Part shown: in pieces, positions 12,101 through 26,800 of the stretch | How positions within the stretch are numbered: position 1 is the stretch's first letter | Layout of the letters: each line of letters starts with the position of its first letter | NCBI GenBank assembly: GCA_034008185.1 | Contig: CM067109.1 | Location: 61,310,801-61,374,800, forward strand | DNA length: 64,000 nucleotides | Origin: Gorsachius magnificus | Lineage: Eukaryota > Chordata > Aves > Pelecaniformes > Ardeidae | Reading direction: 5' to 3' | The notes under the pieces: generated by a model | The model's database searches: none | What the model was told of the DNA's origin: nothing | The model's input: the letters and a program-made list of their open reading frames with translations, nothing else | Made by a program: the position numbers and the translations under genes

Positions 12101-15100
12101 ATTCAGGCCTCTGATTCAATTTGCCTAAATCCCAGATGCAGAGTAATCCTGATGGAGATTAGCTTAATTTATCACCAATTTCTTCTCAGAACCAAGAAAG
12201 GTTGGTATTTCATAATAAAAGCTGTGTTTCTTCTTTTTTCCTAAAGCAGCATGTATAGTGAAAAAGAAGCAATAAATGACTGATTTTTTTTAATGGTGAG
12301 ATTTTTTTCAGTTACACAAATTTTGCTTTGCATATAGAACGTCTTCTCTTAAAGGTGTGTATTCTGCAGATAAGAATACTGATTCTCATCAGACTGGAAC
12401 ACATCCCTGGAATGAAATATTATGCTGATTCTGACTGAACACAGATTGGCAGACTCATCATCTACTCCATACAATACAAAATAATCACTTTGGGTATACT
12501 TTTCTAGGTAAAGTGTTGACAGTTTGGAGTGTAGTAAATGAAATATACTTATCTTTAGGCTTTTAAGTGTTCCCAGTGGGGAACATTTTCTAGCAACTTG
12601 AAGTCATATTAAAGGTGTCCACTTTCAAATCAAAACTGACACTGCTGATTTATGTAAGTGATACTATCTGCCGTTCTTTGCAAAATGTCCCAATGACCTG
12701 CTGAAGAAATCTTTGTTTGGTCAAACAACACTTCCAAATTGGCACGGTTCATATACAATTGTGTAAACTTTTCAAAATAAATGAATTTTCATCTGCACAG
12801 CAAACTATAGTTTTATTTCAATAAAAAGTTAGGCCATTTTTGCCAATTATAAAATTTTACAATTACCTATTGCGCTTAGCATTTTTAGATCATTCAAATG
12901 GCATCCTGCATCTAATCTGGCTACCCATGTCAAAAGCATGTTCTGAGCACCCTGAGCCTGGAAGAAGTTGGAGCAGTAGTACTGCCAAGGAAACTGAATC
13001 CAGAGGTTTTGAGAATACATTCACCAATGGAAATGTCCTATGAAGAATATTTCTCACTGTCTCACGATAACTGGAGAATTCCAAGAGTCCCCTGCAAGGA
13101 TTTACTTCTATCCAAAGAACTGACTTTGTAGCTTGAAGTACAGGCTGTAGCTGTTTACTTGTGCTGCTCGCTTGTTGGAAAGGAGATGATAAAACCAAAC
13201 AGAATATTTCCCAAATATTTGAGCCTCCCAACACAAAATTATGTCTATTTTTTTTTTTTTTTTTTGAGATAAAGAGCAAATAGTACATCATCTGCATATG
13301 GCCATTCTCAGAAGAACATGTTTCCTGGCAATGCTCTATCTTCCCCGGCACAGATCAGTTCAAGAGAAAAAGACAATGATGGTAAATAACAGAAATTTGA
13401 CAAATGACGGGAATTTTTAACATGGAAATGGTGAGTTGTTAATTAGACTTATTCTTAGTAAAAGGAAGAAGTTTCATCTGACATTTTCAATTAGCATTGC
13501 CACTAAAGAGCAGACCCAGCACCTCTAGCCTTCAACCATGTAAACCTGTCCCTGCCCTGACCCCCTGTGGTACACAAAAGCTGGTGCTCTGGCTTTTAAT
13601 AGGTTGACTGCATTTTCATGAGGTAGCTTACGATTGACCCATATAATGTTTATGATGACATTTCATAAATGGAGGAGGGAGGTAGTTTCACAGGGGCAGA
13701 AATGAGCAGTGAGGGTCACTAAGAGGTGGAACTTTTCAGCAGAACTTATCTTAAACTCCATATTAAACTACAGCCCAACATAGCAGTGAGAAAATATGCC
13801 ATGCCAAAATCGATGCCAGGATTCAAGGTAAACTGCAGAAAGGTAAGAGAGACTGACACTATAGCAGCCTTCCTGTACCTGAAGGGAGCCTACAAGAAAG
13901 CTGGTGAGGGACTTTTTACAAGGGCACATAGTGATAGGACAAGGGCTTTAAACTGAAAAAGTATAGATTTAGATAAGATATAAGGCAGAAATTCTTTATG
14001 AGGGTGGTGAGGCACTGGAACAGGTTTCCAAGAGAAGTTGTGGGTGCCCCAACCCTGGAAGTGTTCAAGGCCAGGCTGGATGGGGCTTTGAGCAACCAGA
14101 TCCAGTGGAAGGTGTCCCTGCCCATGGCAGGGGGGTTGGAGCTAGATGATCCTTAAGGTCCCTTCGACTCAAACCATTCTATGATTCTGTGATATATTGG
14201 GAAATAAGGTAAGCTGACTGAATGGCAAATGACTGGCCCAGAACATCTCTCAGCGACGCAGAGGTGGAATAAGGCCTCTGACACGTGTGGCTGCATGTAG
14301 CTGTATGTCAAACAACACAGCAAGGGGGAAATGCACTTAGCTTAAGCCCTGCTCTGAGTAGCAGAAATGAGGGCAGACGTCTTAAGAGAGTGAGTGTTAG
14401 ATCCCTGAGTACATCTGCTAAGCTTGCCAAGTAAGCTGCCATGGGTCTTCATTTTGGCAGTCAATTCTATCAGATGGTTATACTGGAGACCTATCAAGAA
14501 CAATGCCAGAACAGACCAGATGTGAACTGTGCTTCAGTTGGTATCCTCTGTGGAGGGCAGACAAGTCCAAAATCACAGAGGCATTATGGAAGTGAGAAAT
14601 GCACTCAGCTGACTTTGAAACATTCAGCCGCCATCACCTATTTATTATAGTCACTGCTGAATATAGGTGCCTTATCAAAACTTCAAAACATCTTCCTCAA
14701 GGTCAGCAAAGTTCTGGTATTTTCATGCTCAGGCAGACGTCATCACTGCAGATCAACTTACAGAATTGAGTTTTGCTGAGGTACAAGTTGAACGGGACAG
14801 ACAATGCTACTGAGACTTGAGCTTACAAGGATCTCTAACAGCAATATATGGTCAAGGTCTAGGTGAGCCAAAAAAAAAAAAAAAAGGGTACAGTAATGCA
14901 GGAAAACAGAATTCCTCAAGAATTAGCCAGCATTTTGGACAGTTTCATAGCAAACTAGTATGCTGTACCCTATTTTTGATAGACATCCAGTCAAGTAGTC
15001 TAATAGCAGTTTTTTAACTTTATCCAATGTTTTCTGCATGTGTTGTCACAGGCACTACAAACAAACCAGAACATTTTGCTCTGGTTGTGGTGCTGCACAT

Positions 15101-17831
15101 AGCTGGCAAGATCCCCCTGAGGATCTGATAGTGCAAAACATGTTACAGAAAACACTGAACAATGGTACACTATAGAAACTGAATGCATGGTTCAAAGAGA
15201 ATTTATGGTGCTGGTGGAAACTGGATGGGATGAAAACACATAGTTTTATAAAAGGCATCTAAAATACTCTCAGAGCCACCTGGTTCTCCTTACAGGTAGT
15301 TTGTGTTCTTCTGTAATAAAAATGTTTCATTTGGCCTAGCTTACATTATAGCCTTACTTTCATTATTATTTATCAATCTTCATAAATGTCATTGACAAAT
15401 TTTTTCAAGATTTGATCTGTATTCTGTGAGAATGTTTAACAATCAAGTTTAGCTCTGATCTTTACAGAACTCGAGAAACACCTAAATTTCATGAATTACT
15501 TTTCAGATCACCCACACTGGCCATTTTTACTCCATTTAACATATTATTGATATTGCATAGCCTACATTTTTTATCTGAATATCTCAGTGTCAGATCAGAC
15601 ATCTTAAAAAGCAGTATATTAAAATGAATAGTAACCTTTATCAACTGACTTGTACTGCCTTCCAGAAAAGAAATAAGATTTATTCAATGCAACTTATTTT
15701 ACATAAAGCCATTCTAAGAAGTGTAACTATACTCCTATGCTTTAATACTTTAATAATTTAATCTCCTATCAGATTTTCACTATTTTAGCCAGAAATGAGG
15801 TCAGACTAAATGACCTAAAAGTACCTATCCTGACTGCCTTTTCTGAATATTTATTCAATATTATCATTCTTTTAGACTACTCTAATACTTATGGCAGTGT
15901 TATAGTATATATGCACTTACTTTGAATGCTTATACAAAACGAGGATCAGCAACAATAAAATTCCTTAACCAGCCCTATAAAGTTGTAAGCTATAAAAGTT
16001 CTCAATTTAAAAATACTACTTCTTTCTAGAAATTGTTTAAAGTCCTCCCTTGGTTCCTAATATACTGGGGTGTTTCATCATCCTCATATAACATTAGCCT
16101 ACTTCCTTCCAGATACAAACCAGAAATATTCATACAAGACTTCTATCTTTACAAGTTACAGAGCTGTTTTATCTATTTAATAATGGGTCGTATTCAGCCT
16201 CTAATAGCTATCTTATTACTAGTACATTTTTAAATCCTTCCCCTTTACTATTGTTCTTAGCCTTGCTACCGACAGATTTGATCTTGATATCTTTAGCCTC
16301 TTCTACATCCTCCATACTCTATTGCTGCTCATATTTTCAGGTTATTATCTATAATGCATTTTCCAATGCCTTTGTGTTGCCTTTTTATTTCTAAATATTG
16401 TGGTCTCTATCCTATCTAACTGAAATAGATATTTATAAGAAGCTACCCTCTAATTATGGAACTGTGGTTTTTGGTTACTTAATAAACTGATACAGTGCAC
16501 AATTTCTATTCATATTTTCTACTAGCCTGTATCTTCCTCGTAACAGCTTTGGAGAAAGGAGCTCTCTGAATCAACCTATTTTAGGTTCCCTGTTGGTTCC
16601 CACTGAACGTAATTTAGGACATAACACCTGATCCCTATACCACACTCCAAAAAAATATGTCCAATAATGACTTACAGCACACTGGATACAGCAACTTTTG
16701 ATTGCAATTATTTCTTCCTCAATTTTTAGGAACTATTTCTAGATTTTACAATCTAGCAATTTTAGTTAGTTGCATAAGTGTCCAAAACTGGGCTCCCCAT
16801 AGCAATGCAATGCTTTATGTGAGCAACACTTTATTGTACATTACAAATATGTGCTCATCTAGTAACTCATCATATCCTCTAATTTGATCCAGTGGTGTAT
16901 ATCAGATTCCTACCAGAAACCTCTCCCCCAGGTTTTGTAACTTAGTACTTGAGCCAAATGGATTCAGGATCCTGTGGTTCTGAGTTATCAATAACTCTGA
17001 AGGCAAGTAGCAGTGTCTGCTATAAAAAAAATGAGACACACTCTCTTCTCTGAAGTTCCTCTGTTGTCCTATTATTAGCTGTAGCTATTAATTAGCAATG
17101 CTGAAATGATTTAATTGTTGTATGTTAAAAAAAGAACTATATAATGTCATGAGAGACATGGAACAGCTAGAAAAAGTAACTGCATTCAGTTGATTAATGG
17201 GAATTGCACTCAAAAAAGAAGTAAGGCTTGTGATCAGAATAGCAGGCAAAGAGAAGAGGGTCATACAAGTGTGTTAAACAGGTTAAAGCAAGAGACTGTT
17301 TAAACTTGATTAAACTTGATCTCTATACAGAAAAACTTATTTGAGTTACTGAAACTTGAGTGAGAACCAAGGTTAGGGGAAAACTGACAGCCACCTGGAA
17401 GGAAAGAGTAGAAATGAGACAGACCAGACTTCAAAGGAAGAGCTGATACACGAAGGAATACTGCTACTTCTTATTGTGCCACCTCGATCCTCCTATGCAG
17501 GTTATAGCATAGATATCTAAGAGGTATTTTAACACTTACTTGATATGCTACAGAATTCCAATGAAATGCTGAGGATTTTCAACTATATTTTTTACAGTGG
17601 TATACTGTGAATCTGATTTCAGAGAACTTTTTGTCCATAAACATTTAGTACCTAACTAACAAAGCAGTCTACTGAGGAACTCCCTGTTCATCAATATTTG
17701 ACTTATAGACAGCATCTTTATTTTCAAGAAATCTTTCTGCAGAGCAACAGTAGTCAGCAAAAATGTTATTTTTAATTTGCATGCATATTCTTTTATCCAG
17801 GGGAGAAACTACATATTTAGCTTTATTAGCC

Positions 17832-17874
<43 letters not shown>

Positions 17875-20800
17875 GAAACTACATATTAACATTCTCTTCA
17901 CATTCAGTACAACCCTGTAAATGCTAATGAATATTCATGGCAACTGACAGAGAATCAGTCATCTTATTCAACAATGAAGTATCATAGTAGTTGCTTATAG
18001 GTGATTTTCCACATTACAGCTACTTTTGAGAACAGAAGATCTTTTACTTTTTCATTTTCTAATTTTTGACAAACTTTTCATTATGGAAGTATGTAAAGTA
18101 TTGATAGTAAGAACAATTGTTTATCTCCTTTGTCTATAATTGCTACTGCAGTTTATTCAGTTAAGTAATTCCAAAATTTATAGCAGCCTGAATGGAGTCT
18201 GAATTGCATATCTCTGTCACCAATGACATAGGAGTATTTAATTAAAGAAACTGGAGAATACACTAGATTAATTCAGACTTTCCCATACTTAGCCAAAAAT
18301 AAGCATGTAGCTGTGAAAAGAACCTTCATTTCTTGCTCTTACAGGAAACATCTCGTATTAGAAGAAAGTACATTTTCCCAGTAACAGTTTGCTCATGAAT
18401 AGGTAAGATACTTCTGAATCACGGGGCACAGTGATCAGTTTCGTACCACTTTCCCAAGGATTATGACACAAGGCAAACAGAAGATAGACTTTCTTTTAAT
18501 CACAAACTTAAAAATGAAAATAACTCATTTTTTTATGGCACAGGCACATTTTTTTCATTAAAGTCAATACTCATTTTCACCTTGGGTATTTTAGCTTATC
18601 AGTTCTTTGAATTTAGTATTTTAAAGTGCATTCAACATTGTTCAGTCATTTTTCATAATGAAGTTCATGTGAATTTTGCAACTGAACTGAACATGGATGG
18701 TTGTAGAGTGACTTGTTATCTGATGATGACAGAAAGAAGCTAAAATGCACAAGTACTTAAATTACTAAATATCAATCCACAGTGGAAAGTTATTCATGAA
18801 GAGAGAACTATATATGCTTTCTTTTTACAGTGCATCAGAATACCACTGGTCTTTACTTCAGATGCTATCAGACTTGCTCAAACATATCTGAAAGTAGCTC
18901 ACACCTACAGAAATCCAAGAACAGTGGAAAAGTGGATCTTTTTCATGGGCTAGTAAGATATAACCTTGTCTGAAAGTGGGTATATAGTTGATAAATGCTA
19001 AATTCAATACAGATATATACTGAATAGGCATTATAATTCTTATTTTCATAGTTGATATATATAGTAATATTTATATTTCAAATGTTAAGTTACAAAACAC
19101 AGATTAGTCCTTTCTGCAGAACTTCACACTGAAGTAGTATTATGAAGTGATCTCTGTAACACTAGAGACACAGTATCATTGCATGATGTGCTGTAGCAGA
19201 TTTTGAAGTATTTAACCAAAATAAGAAAAGAATATTCTACATACTGCTTTTATACTGTTTTCAATTTTGCAATATAGGGGCTTTCTTATTTAATATTTCT
19301 GCAATAAAAGTAATGCATGTGGAAAACGAGGTAATTCACAATAATCAACAGATACGAATTATTTTCTTAAACGTGTGTTGAGGAATTTTTTTTTGTAGAG
19401 TAATTTGCTATATGACTAAGCACTTTTTCTTGGGAACAAGTACGCTGGCAGCCATATACAAAAATAGGACCAACAGAAATTATGGAAGTCTATGGAGGTC
19501 TAGGAGAGAGAACTAGAGCCATTGACTCTTTCTCCCTGTTTAGACCAGTTTAGAGCTGACATCAGGCCAGTGAAGATTGTTCCACAACAGGGAATGCACC
19601 AAATATTAGCCTCTTTTAATCTTTTACGTTTTGCTTTCACTCAAGGATACCTTTATTTAGGTGCATAGTCAAAAGAAAATCAAAACTCAAACCTTCACAA
19701 ATGTCATGAACTCTTCTACTTTGTCATTGGTGAGCAGCAGCTTCTTCTGTACAGTTTCCAAAGCCTGCCCACTCTGTTTAGCCAAGCCATGTAGTTGTTG
19801 AGATGCAGTGGTCTCAAGTTCGGTCATGGCACATTCAGTCTCAATCATTTTGCTTTCCAGATTGGTAAGCTTGAGGTCCTGGAATACATCCGCAGAGAAA
19901 CAGCAGTGATACAATAAGAGCTGATAGGCAGGTATGGTAGACCACAAACAAAGGAACAAACAAACCAACCTCCCACACAATGGTTAACATCACAGAACAT
20001 TCTACTTGCAACACATACAATGTAATTTCATGGTGAAAAACTAATTTCATTTTCAGTCATTACATCCATGTTTCAGCATCTAAATTTCAGTGATGTGACT
20101 GAATTAAATCAGAGAAACACATTACTATGATTCTGCTCTTTTTTCCCTTTCTGTATTTAAAAAGTCTAAGCTGATGACCTCACAACTCTTCATTTGAAAG
20201 TGAGGTATGAAAAGGTTCCACAGTGGGAACCATCACAACTCTAATATACCTTTTTCTCCATCTCATCTTTAGCCTTGTGATACATCTGCTCATACTGAGA
20301 CTTCTCTTTTGTAGCTACATTAAGTCTTTGTTTAAGTGAGTCAATGGAAGTTTTTTTGTTCGAACAGTCTTCAGCCAGTGCCTTTACCTGAAATAATGAA
20401 AGGCCAAAAACAATTGACTATTTAGATACAAAACTTAAAAATGAAAATCAAATCAAAACTAATCTTACCTATATTGCATAAATAAACCTGTATTATATAA
20501 ATAATTTAAGTACCTTTTTCTGAAATTACAGTCTTTAATAAATCTCTACTGCTGATCCAGTAGATCAGTTTGCACACAATCTTGTTACGTAAAGTCTTGA
20601 CTTACATTAAGTGTAAAGAAAACCTCTTCATTTGCAGAGCTGTTTGTTTATATATATTTTACTGTTACGGTGCATACATAAGGGAGAAAAGCACAACTTC
20701 CACTCATTTCTTCTATCAGAGGTAAAAATATTAACTAAGACTCGACTGAGAAAATGATAACTATCTACAAGTTAATAGTCTGTAAAGACTCTTAGATAAT

Positions 20801-23800
20801 TATTATCATTTTGCCATACAATGCAAACACTGATTTTGGGTAAAATGAAATAGACCAACATTCCTAGAAAAATTCAGCTCTCTTGGCAGTATTAATCACA
20901 AAGTTTTCCTGACAATGTCGAGTAACAGGGAATTTCTTTGATCTTCTGCTGAAGATGATGTAAAATTTATCAAGTTCATTTTCCACGTAGAATAAACAAA
21001 TTAATGTATGGAATTAAATTCTTTGGAATCTGAGAAATGCAGCACTTAAAGTACTCAAAGAACAGCATTAGTACATTGTTCCATTCTAAATCTTTTGTCT
21101 AAAAGCAAAACCAGGTATTGCTCTCATTTCACACTTTAACTCCCTCGTTTACTTATGCTCTCACTCCCTGGCTGCGGATTTCTTAATAACATCTTATCTT
21201 TGGCATGGAGGGTAAGAGCGTAGCTCTCTCTAGAGCTGAAAGTGCTATATGACCGCAAGCAGAGATAGTGCCTCTAGTATTCAGCAAACACATGTGTTCT
21301 AGGAAAACAAAAGCAAATTGGTAAATTTTTTTTTCTATTTTTGGATCATACACTGCATAACCTCACAGACAATCAAATATCATAATCTTTTGCTGGAATG
21401 GAAGGCCAAAGGCCACACTGGTTGGATAATATAGAAAGGTGCCAAAGCATGTACAAGTTCTCCCAGTTTCAATGAAACTGTCCTAGAATTTTGCAGGAGA
21501 AAATAATTTGCTATAAAAATTAAGCTCTACCTACACAGACAGAATTACATTAAGCAAAGAACTGTGGATCATTCATAACATTGCATTAGAAAACAGATTA
21601 ACATATTAAAGCATTTAACTACTATAGCCAGGAGAGGTGCGTGGACTTCATTAGCATATGTCATGTGAAACCACCCTTGTTTCAGGTCTACTGTATTTTC
21701 TGAACATACAGTGCATAAAACTAAATCTCACTACTTGCAGCATATCCTTGCAACTCAGTGTTCTGAATACTTTAACATTTAATTACACCTCTTATGAACA
21801 TACATTAAATTATGCTGAATCCATCTGAGCTATCACCATATACTGATTTCATACAAATCATAGTGGAGGGAATTACACCCTTAAATTAACTGTATGTTGT
21901 TTGCTTAAAGCAATATATTGATTTAGTATGTATAGCGTGTTGAAATAACATCTGTAAATCCACCAGCTTTTGCTTTTCCTAAAACTATCAACAGCAAGAA
22001 AGAACTACCTTCCTCTCAAGACTTTCTAATGTTTCATTAGAGGTTTTCTCATTTTCTTGATTTGCTTTTAGACGAGACCTTAAGTCTTCTATCAAATGTC
22101 TTTTCATATTAAGGTCCCTCTCCAATCGAGAAATCCTAGAAGGGAAGAAATCACGTTGCATGTCACCATTAGAAAAATATTGTTAATATGCAACTATTTT
22201 ATACAACTAAAAAGTATAAATGCAGCAGACAAACTATCATTCCTGTAGCTTTAGAATATTTTTTAAAATAAAAGCTGATGCAATTCTTGCAATTTACCCT
22301 ATTATCAACCATTAAAACCAGTTTCAAGTCTCTGATTAAACAGACCTATTTCTAAATAGGCAATTTATTTGTGATCTGCTTTTTGCTGTGGTTTATTTTC
22401 TAACTTGTCTGATCTGAAATCATAATAATTCTTCTTAAGCTATTACCAAAAAAGGCAAAAAACCTGTTGAAAACAAAATTGAATTACGTTTGATGTCTGA
22501 AGCAGGTATCATTCAAACACTATTTTGTACAAGTTTATTTTTAAAGCAAAGTGAAAGGGGGAAGTCTCCTTTCATCCAACTGAATAATACACAGAAATAC
22601 ATGAAAAATCACTGCCCCAATAACATTTCAGATAAGATACTTATTCTTAAAAACTGCAAAATCTGGAAATAACATCAGCATTTTTCAGAAACTTCTCAAA
22701 AAAAGAAACTCTTATGTACTACAATGTAATCTGTTCAATGAGAAAATTATGCTCTATACAATGTCCTCACTCTTATGAAACAAATTAGTATTTTAAAGAT
22801 AAACATAAACAGTACCTGAATAAGTTCATATGTCTGGATTTTTTTTTTAATGAAAGCAAAATGAATAATGGCAATATGTTCAGGAATAAAACATTGCTGA
22901 TACCATGTCAATACTGTATTTAAAGATCAGGACAATAGTGCACCTTAAAATTTCTTGCATCTATTTCACATTTATATTCTTAATGCTATTTTGGTGATTA
23001 TATCTTACAGTTTATGAAAAAGCAGTATCTATTTTATAAAGAAAGCATGATAACCAGTAACTCTATTTTAAATTTAAGTCTTACAGTGGAAAAATTCAGT
23101 TTAATTTTGAAACAGGAAATACACAGTGTACACAATTTAACTGTTTTAAGAGTTCTCTATTTTTGAAATGAACTAATTTCAGATATGTAAATTGCATTCT
23201 TTCTACAAATAAAAAAAATAGAATGGTTAGAGGAGTTAAACTGTGGGACAGGCAAGAAATTCATAGATATACTTATAGGTTATGTTTTTATAGTAATATA
23301 ATTGAAGAGTAGTATTATATCTGTTAAAGTCGGTAGAATAAAAATCTCAGTTGCATACTTCACAACAATACACGCGAATTTCAAAATGAGTAGTAAACCT
23401 TAATCAATTCACATAGAAACAAATACAACTGTCCTTTTGAACTTTATATGAATAGAAGATGGGATATTTAATCTTGTTTAAGCATCTGAACCTTGACATG
23501 TCTCTTAGCCCCTAGGCAAAGAATTACTGTATTTGAAAGACTGTGTTTAACAGTGCTGAGGAATTCATTTAGATTTACATCAAGGATAAAATAGTCTACT
23601 CTAGGGTCTAGGTATTCTTACTTCAGTTCAGATACTGTACCTAGCTAGACATTCATCCATTTAAACAGAATGAAATTTTAGCATTTACTGCTCTAGTTTC
23701 TAAAAAAAGCCCTGTAACAGTCTGCAAGATTGCAGTAAGAAGAAGAATAAAACATTCTCTTTAAAATCTATTTAAGAATGGTTAATGTTGTAAAAATTAT

Positions 23801-26800
23801 ACAGCTGCCACTGGGTGGCACCAAACACAATGGATAGAAGAGTGAACATACCTCGCCTGTAGCTCCCGAATCCGTTCTTCTTTTTCCTGGACTTCGTTTT
23901 TTAGTGACTTAATGGTGGTTGACTGCTTAGTGATTTCATTATTCGAATTCTATAGTGAAAAATATTAAAATATAAATAGAAGAATGAATATTATCACAGT
24001 CAACAGTAAATTTGTTTGAAATAATGGACTGTGTAAATTTCGACATATTTTGTGAGTGTTCTTAAACATTAATTGATACAAAAGCAGTGTTCTTACTTTC
24101 TAGCTACACTTAAGCAAAAGTACATTCCTTGGAAAATATGATCAAAATCAGTACTTTTCCATTACACCAATAACGTATGATTAATAGATGTTCCCCAGGA
24201 CACCGGCAAGCCCAGTGCACCTATCAGGACCACATTTTCTGGTCAGCTGAAAAGGTAACAGAAAAGAGGAGAAATAAAATCAGATCTTCATTTGAACTAC
24301 ATCCTTGAATGGTATAGTTCTACAGCACAAGGGGCCTACATCTGCAACAATTTCCAATAACTGCTTTCATTTTGTGCATTTGGAAATACAAGACATTCTA
24401 CAAGAGCAGGGGTTTTTTGTGTCCCTTGAAACTCAAAGCACAAGACAAAGAAATTTCCATTTGGCCATACTAACACAATTCCTACATTTCAGTAACAAAA
24501 AGGTACGAACCTAAGTTTCAGGCATGTGTAATTCCAATGAAGGAGAATTACACAGTTGTTGGCCTTTCCTCACTGCATACAGTAGGAAGAAAAAAACAAA
24601 GCCTCAATTTGTCCATGCAAACACACAGATAATCTACCCAAGATTTAACTGTAGAACAACTGAATCACTCTACAGAAATAAAAATATAAAATTTAACTAA
24701 GTAGCCATCTTAGCAATCTGAGCATATGCACTGAATGCCATTGCTGAAAAGGGCAGCTCAAACATACCACTTATAGAGATTTCAGAAGTCCAGAAGGTGT
24801 TGCCAAAAGATTTATATATATGCATTAAGTCTACACACAACACATATATGTGCATATATGCATTCAGGTTCAGCCACTGTACTAAAGCTTTTTATTCATT
24901 ACATATAAACAATAAGTGAACAGATCAGACGTGCTGTAAACAAAGATACTTCAGGAGAATTTTTCTGCTCAGTGCAGACCTGTAACGCCTATTAACATTA
25001 ATAGGAGTATTGTACATAACTCTGTCTACCTCAAGGGGAGTATATATTCTTGTGTGCATAGTTAGATGTAAAATATTGTTCTTAATAACTTGTCTAGTCT
25101 ATTTACTATTATTATAATGTGAGGTATAACCAGAAAAATGTTAAAATGATGTATGCTAGCAGAATATTCCTGAGTTTCCCGAGACCCATTTGTTGAGCTT
25201 GAGCTTCATTAGTGTGAAGCACAGCACCCAGTAACATGGTTTACACACCAGAAACGAACTTGAATACTTAGGTGGGCCTCTGCACATGCTCACAGACATA
25301 TAGTATTTTGCTTCCAAACTCGCTATCCACACCTAACACATTTTTTCCTATTGGCAAAGATACAAGGAGTCATCATCTACAACATAAACAAACACCGCAA
25401 ACATAGCTCTGAGAAAAAAAAATGAACTAACAAAACCATGTATTTTGAGATTTTGAGCTATAAGGAAAGCTTTTGCGGTTTCCATGTTCAGACATTTAGG
25501 AGAATGACTTTGTAGCTCCTTTTCAAGTATCCTAGATAGCCTGGAACAACAGTTGACAACTTTTGCCAATTTCTTCTGTTAAAAATGATTTGCAGGACTT
25601 AAGTTTTGAAAATTTTTTAGGTCAAAATAAGGCTAAGAATTTCAGTAACTTGATTTAAGCAGCTTTTGAGGCCCGTACAGTCAAAACTCTCATCCAATTC
25701 AGCAACCAGTGAATTTACTCCACTAATCTGGATTTGGGGTCACAGACTATGTTTACTCTAAATGTAGTTTTTGCATACATGGTTTATTTTTTCCATTGAA
25801 AATGTAATGTGTTCCTTTAAGAAGGAATTAAAGGTCATGTTAGTATTTTTGACAAGAGATTCATATACGTTTGCTAGATGTTTCCTCTGCTTCAGAAACA
25901 AAAATACTTTGATTTTTTCAGTAACATATTTTGCAATTCACATCTGGCAGACAAATAAATGAGGCTTCTAGTGTGAGTGTTACTCAGAGTATTTTACAAA
26001 AAGAAAAAATCATTTATTTTTCTTACTTTCATAGAGCAAATGACTATTAGGTTTCTGAATAATGAGGACACTCATCTAAAAGGAACAACCCTAATTAACA
26101 GAAATTACCACTCACCAGCAACAGAAGCAGATTAGTCAAACCCAAATCTAAAATCAACACTCAAGAAGTCAGCGTGTACAGTTTCAAGATCTCTTTCTCA
26201 TAATTAAAGTAGATCAAATTATGTGCCTTTTCATGGCTACTCCCTGCTGCCCTCATCTCTTTATCAATGTGACCTACCTTTACTAATCCCTGAATTTAGA
26301 TGTTATGCATCCACTGTGCTATAGCCAAGATCTGTAATACCATGATTACCATCAACAGCTAAGAGGTCTAAGCACTACCCACATCTCGTGTGCTAGCAGA
26401 GCTAATCCAGTACTCGGAGCCAGAGCCAGCTATATCACTCATGTAATACGGCCTTTTCTTCCAGTTGATCCTTTGGCAGCTGGCTTGCTAGTGTGCCATT
26501 TCTTCCAGCAGCAAGGAGCTGTACCAATTTGACCTTTTCTCTTTCCTCAAATATTAAACATAGAATGATGGAAAAAAACAACTTTAAGACATTCTGTTGC
26601 ACATATATTTCCTCCAGTGAAAAGAGAGGAAGAATTAACGTTTGAGTCAGGCCACCTGCCAAGAAAGCTCTCGGATCAACACAGTCCAGCATCTACATCA
26701 TCCACATATAACAGGATCAATGGACACTGAAAAATTAAATCATCAAGTTAGTATCTTCCTACAGGTAATCTACATAAATACAAATACAAAAAGAATGATG

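Larger units (their letters stand above)
1725..19692 (-). other. CNTLN intron (18 kb)
   Basis: A large intron. It carries a CR1 3' end on each strand (2143-2245 minus, 13863-14193 plus), a solo LTR (6511-6995), a hairpin (5794-5824), a protein-like ORF (12916-13131) and an ATT microsatellite (17831-17873). The rest is unique AT-rich DNA in which I recognise nothing. Confidence 0.85.

Noticed and set aside
16750..16920. GTCCAAAACTGGGCTCCCC, resembling a CR1 ORF2 word
   Set aside because: The flanking sequence does not continue the CR1 pattern in either orientation, so the match is too short to call.
24810..24865. Alternating TATATGCA stretches as a possible functional element
   Set aside because: Ordinary AT-rich low complexity. 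Not distinguishable from drift.
26435..26692. Glu/Lys/Gln-rich ORF on the gene strand inside the 23950-27237 intron, like a possible extra CNTLN exon
   Set aside because: It has no good donor after the open part. The flanking exons (..QCKLK and NSNNEITK..) already join exactly as in human centlein.
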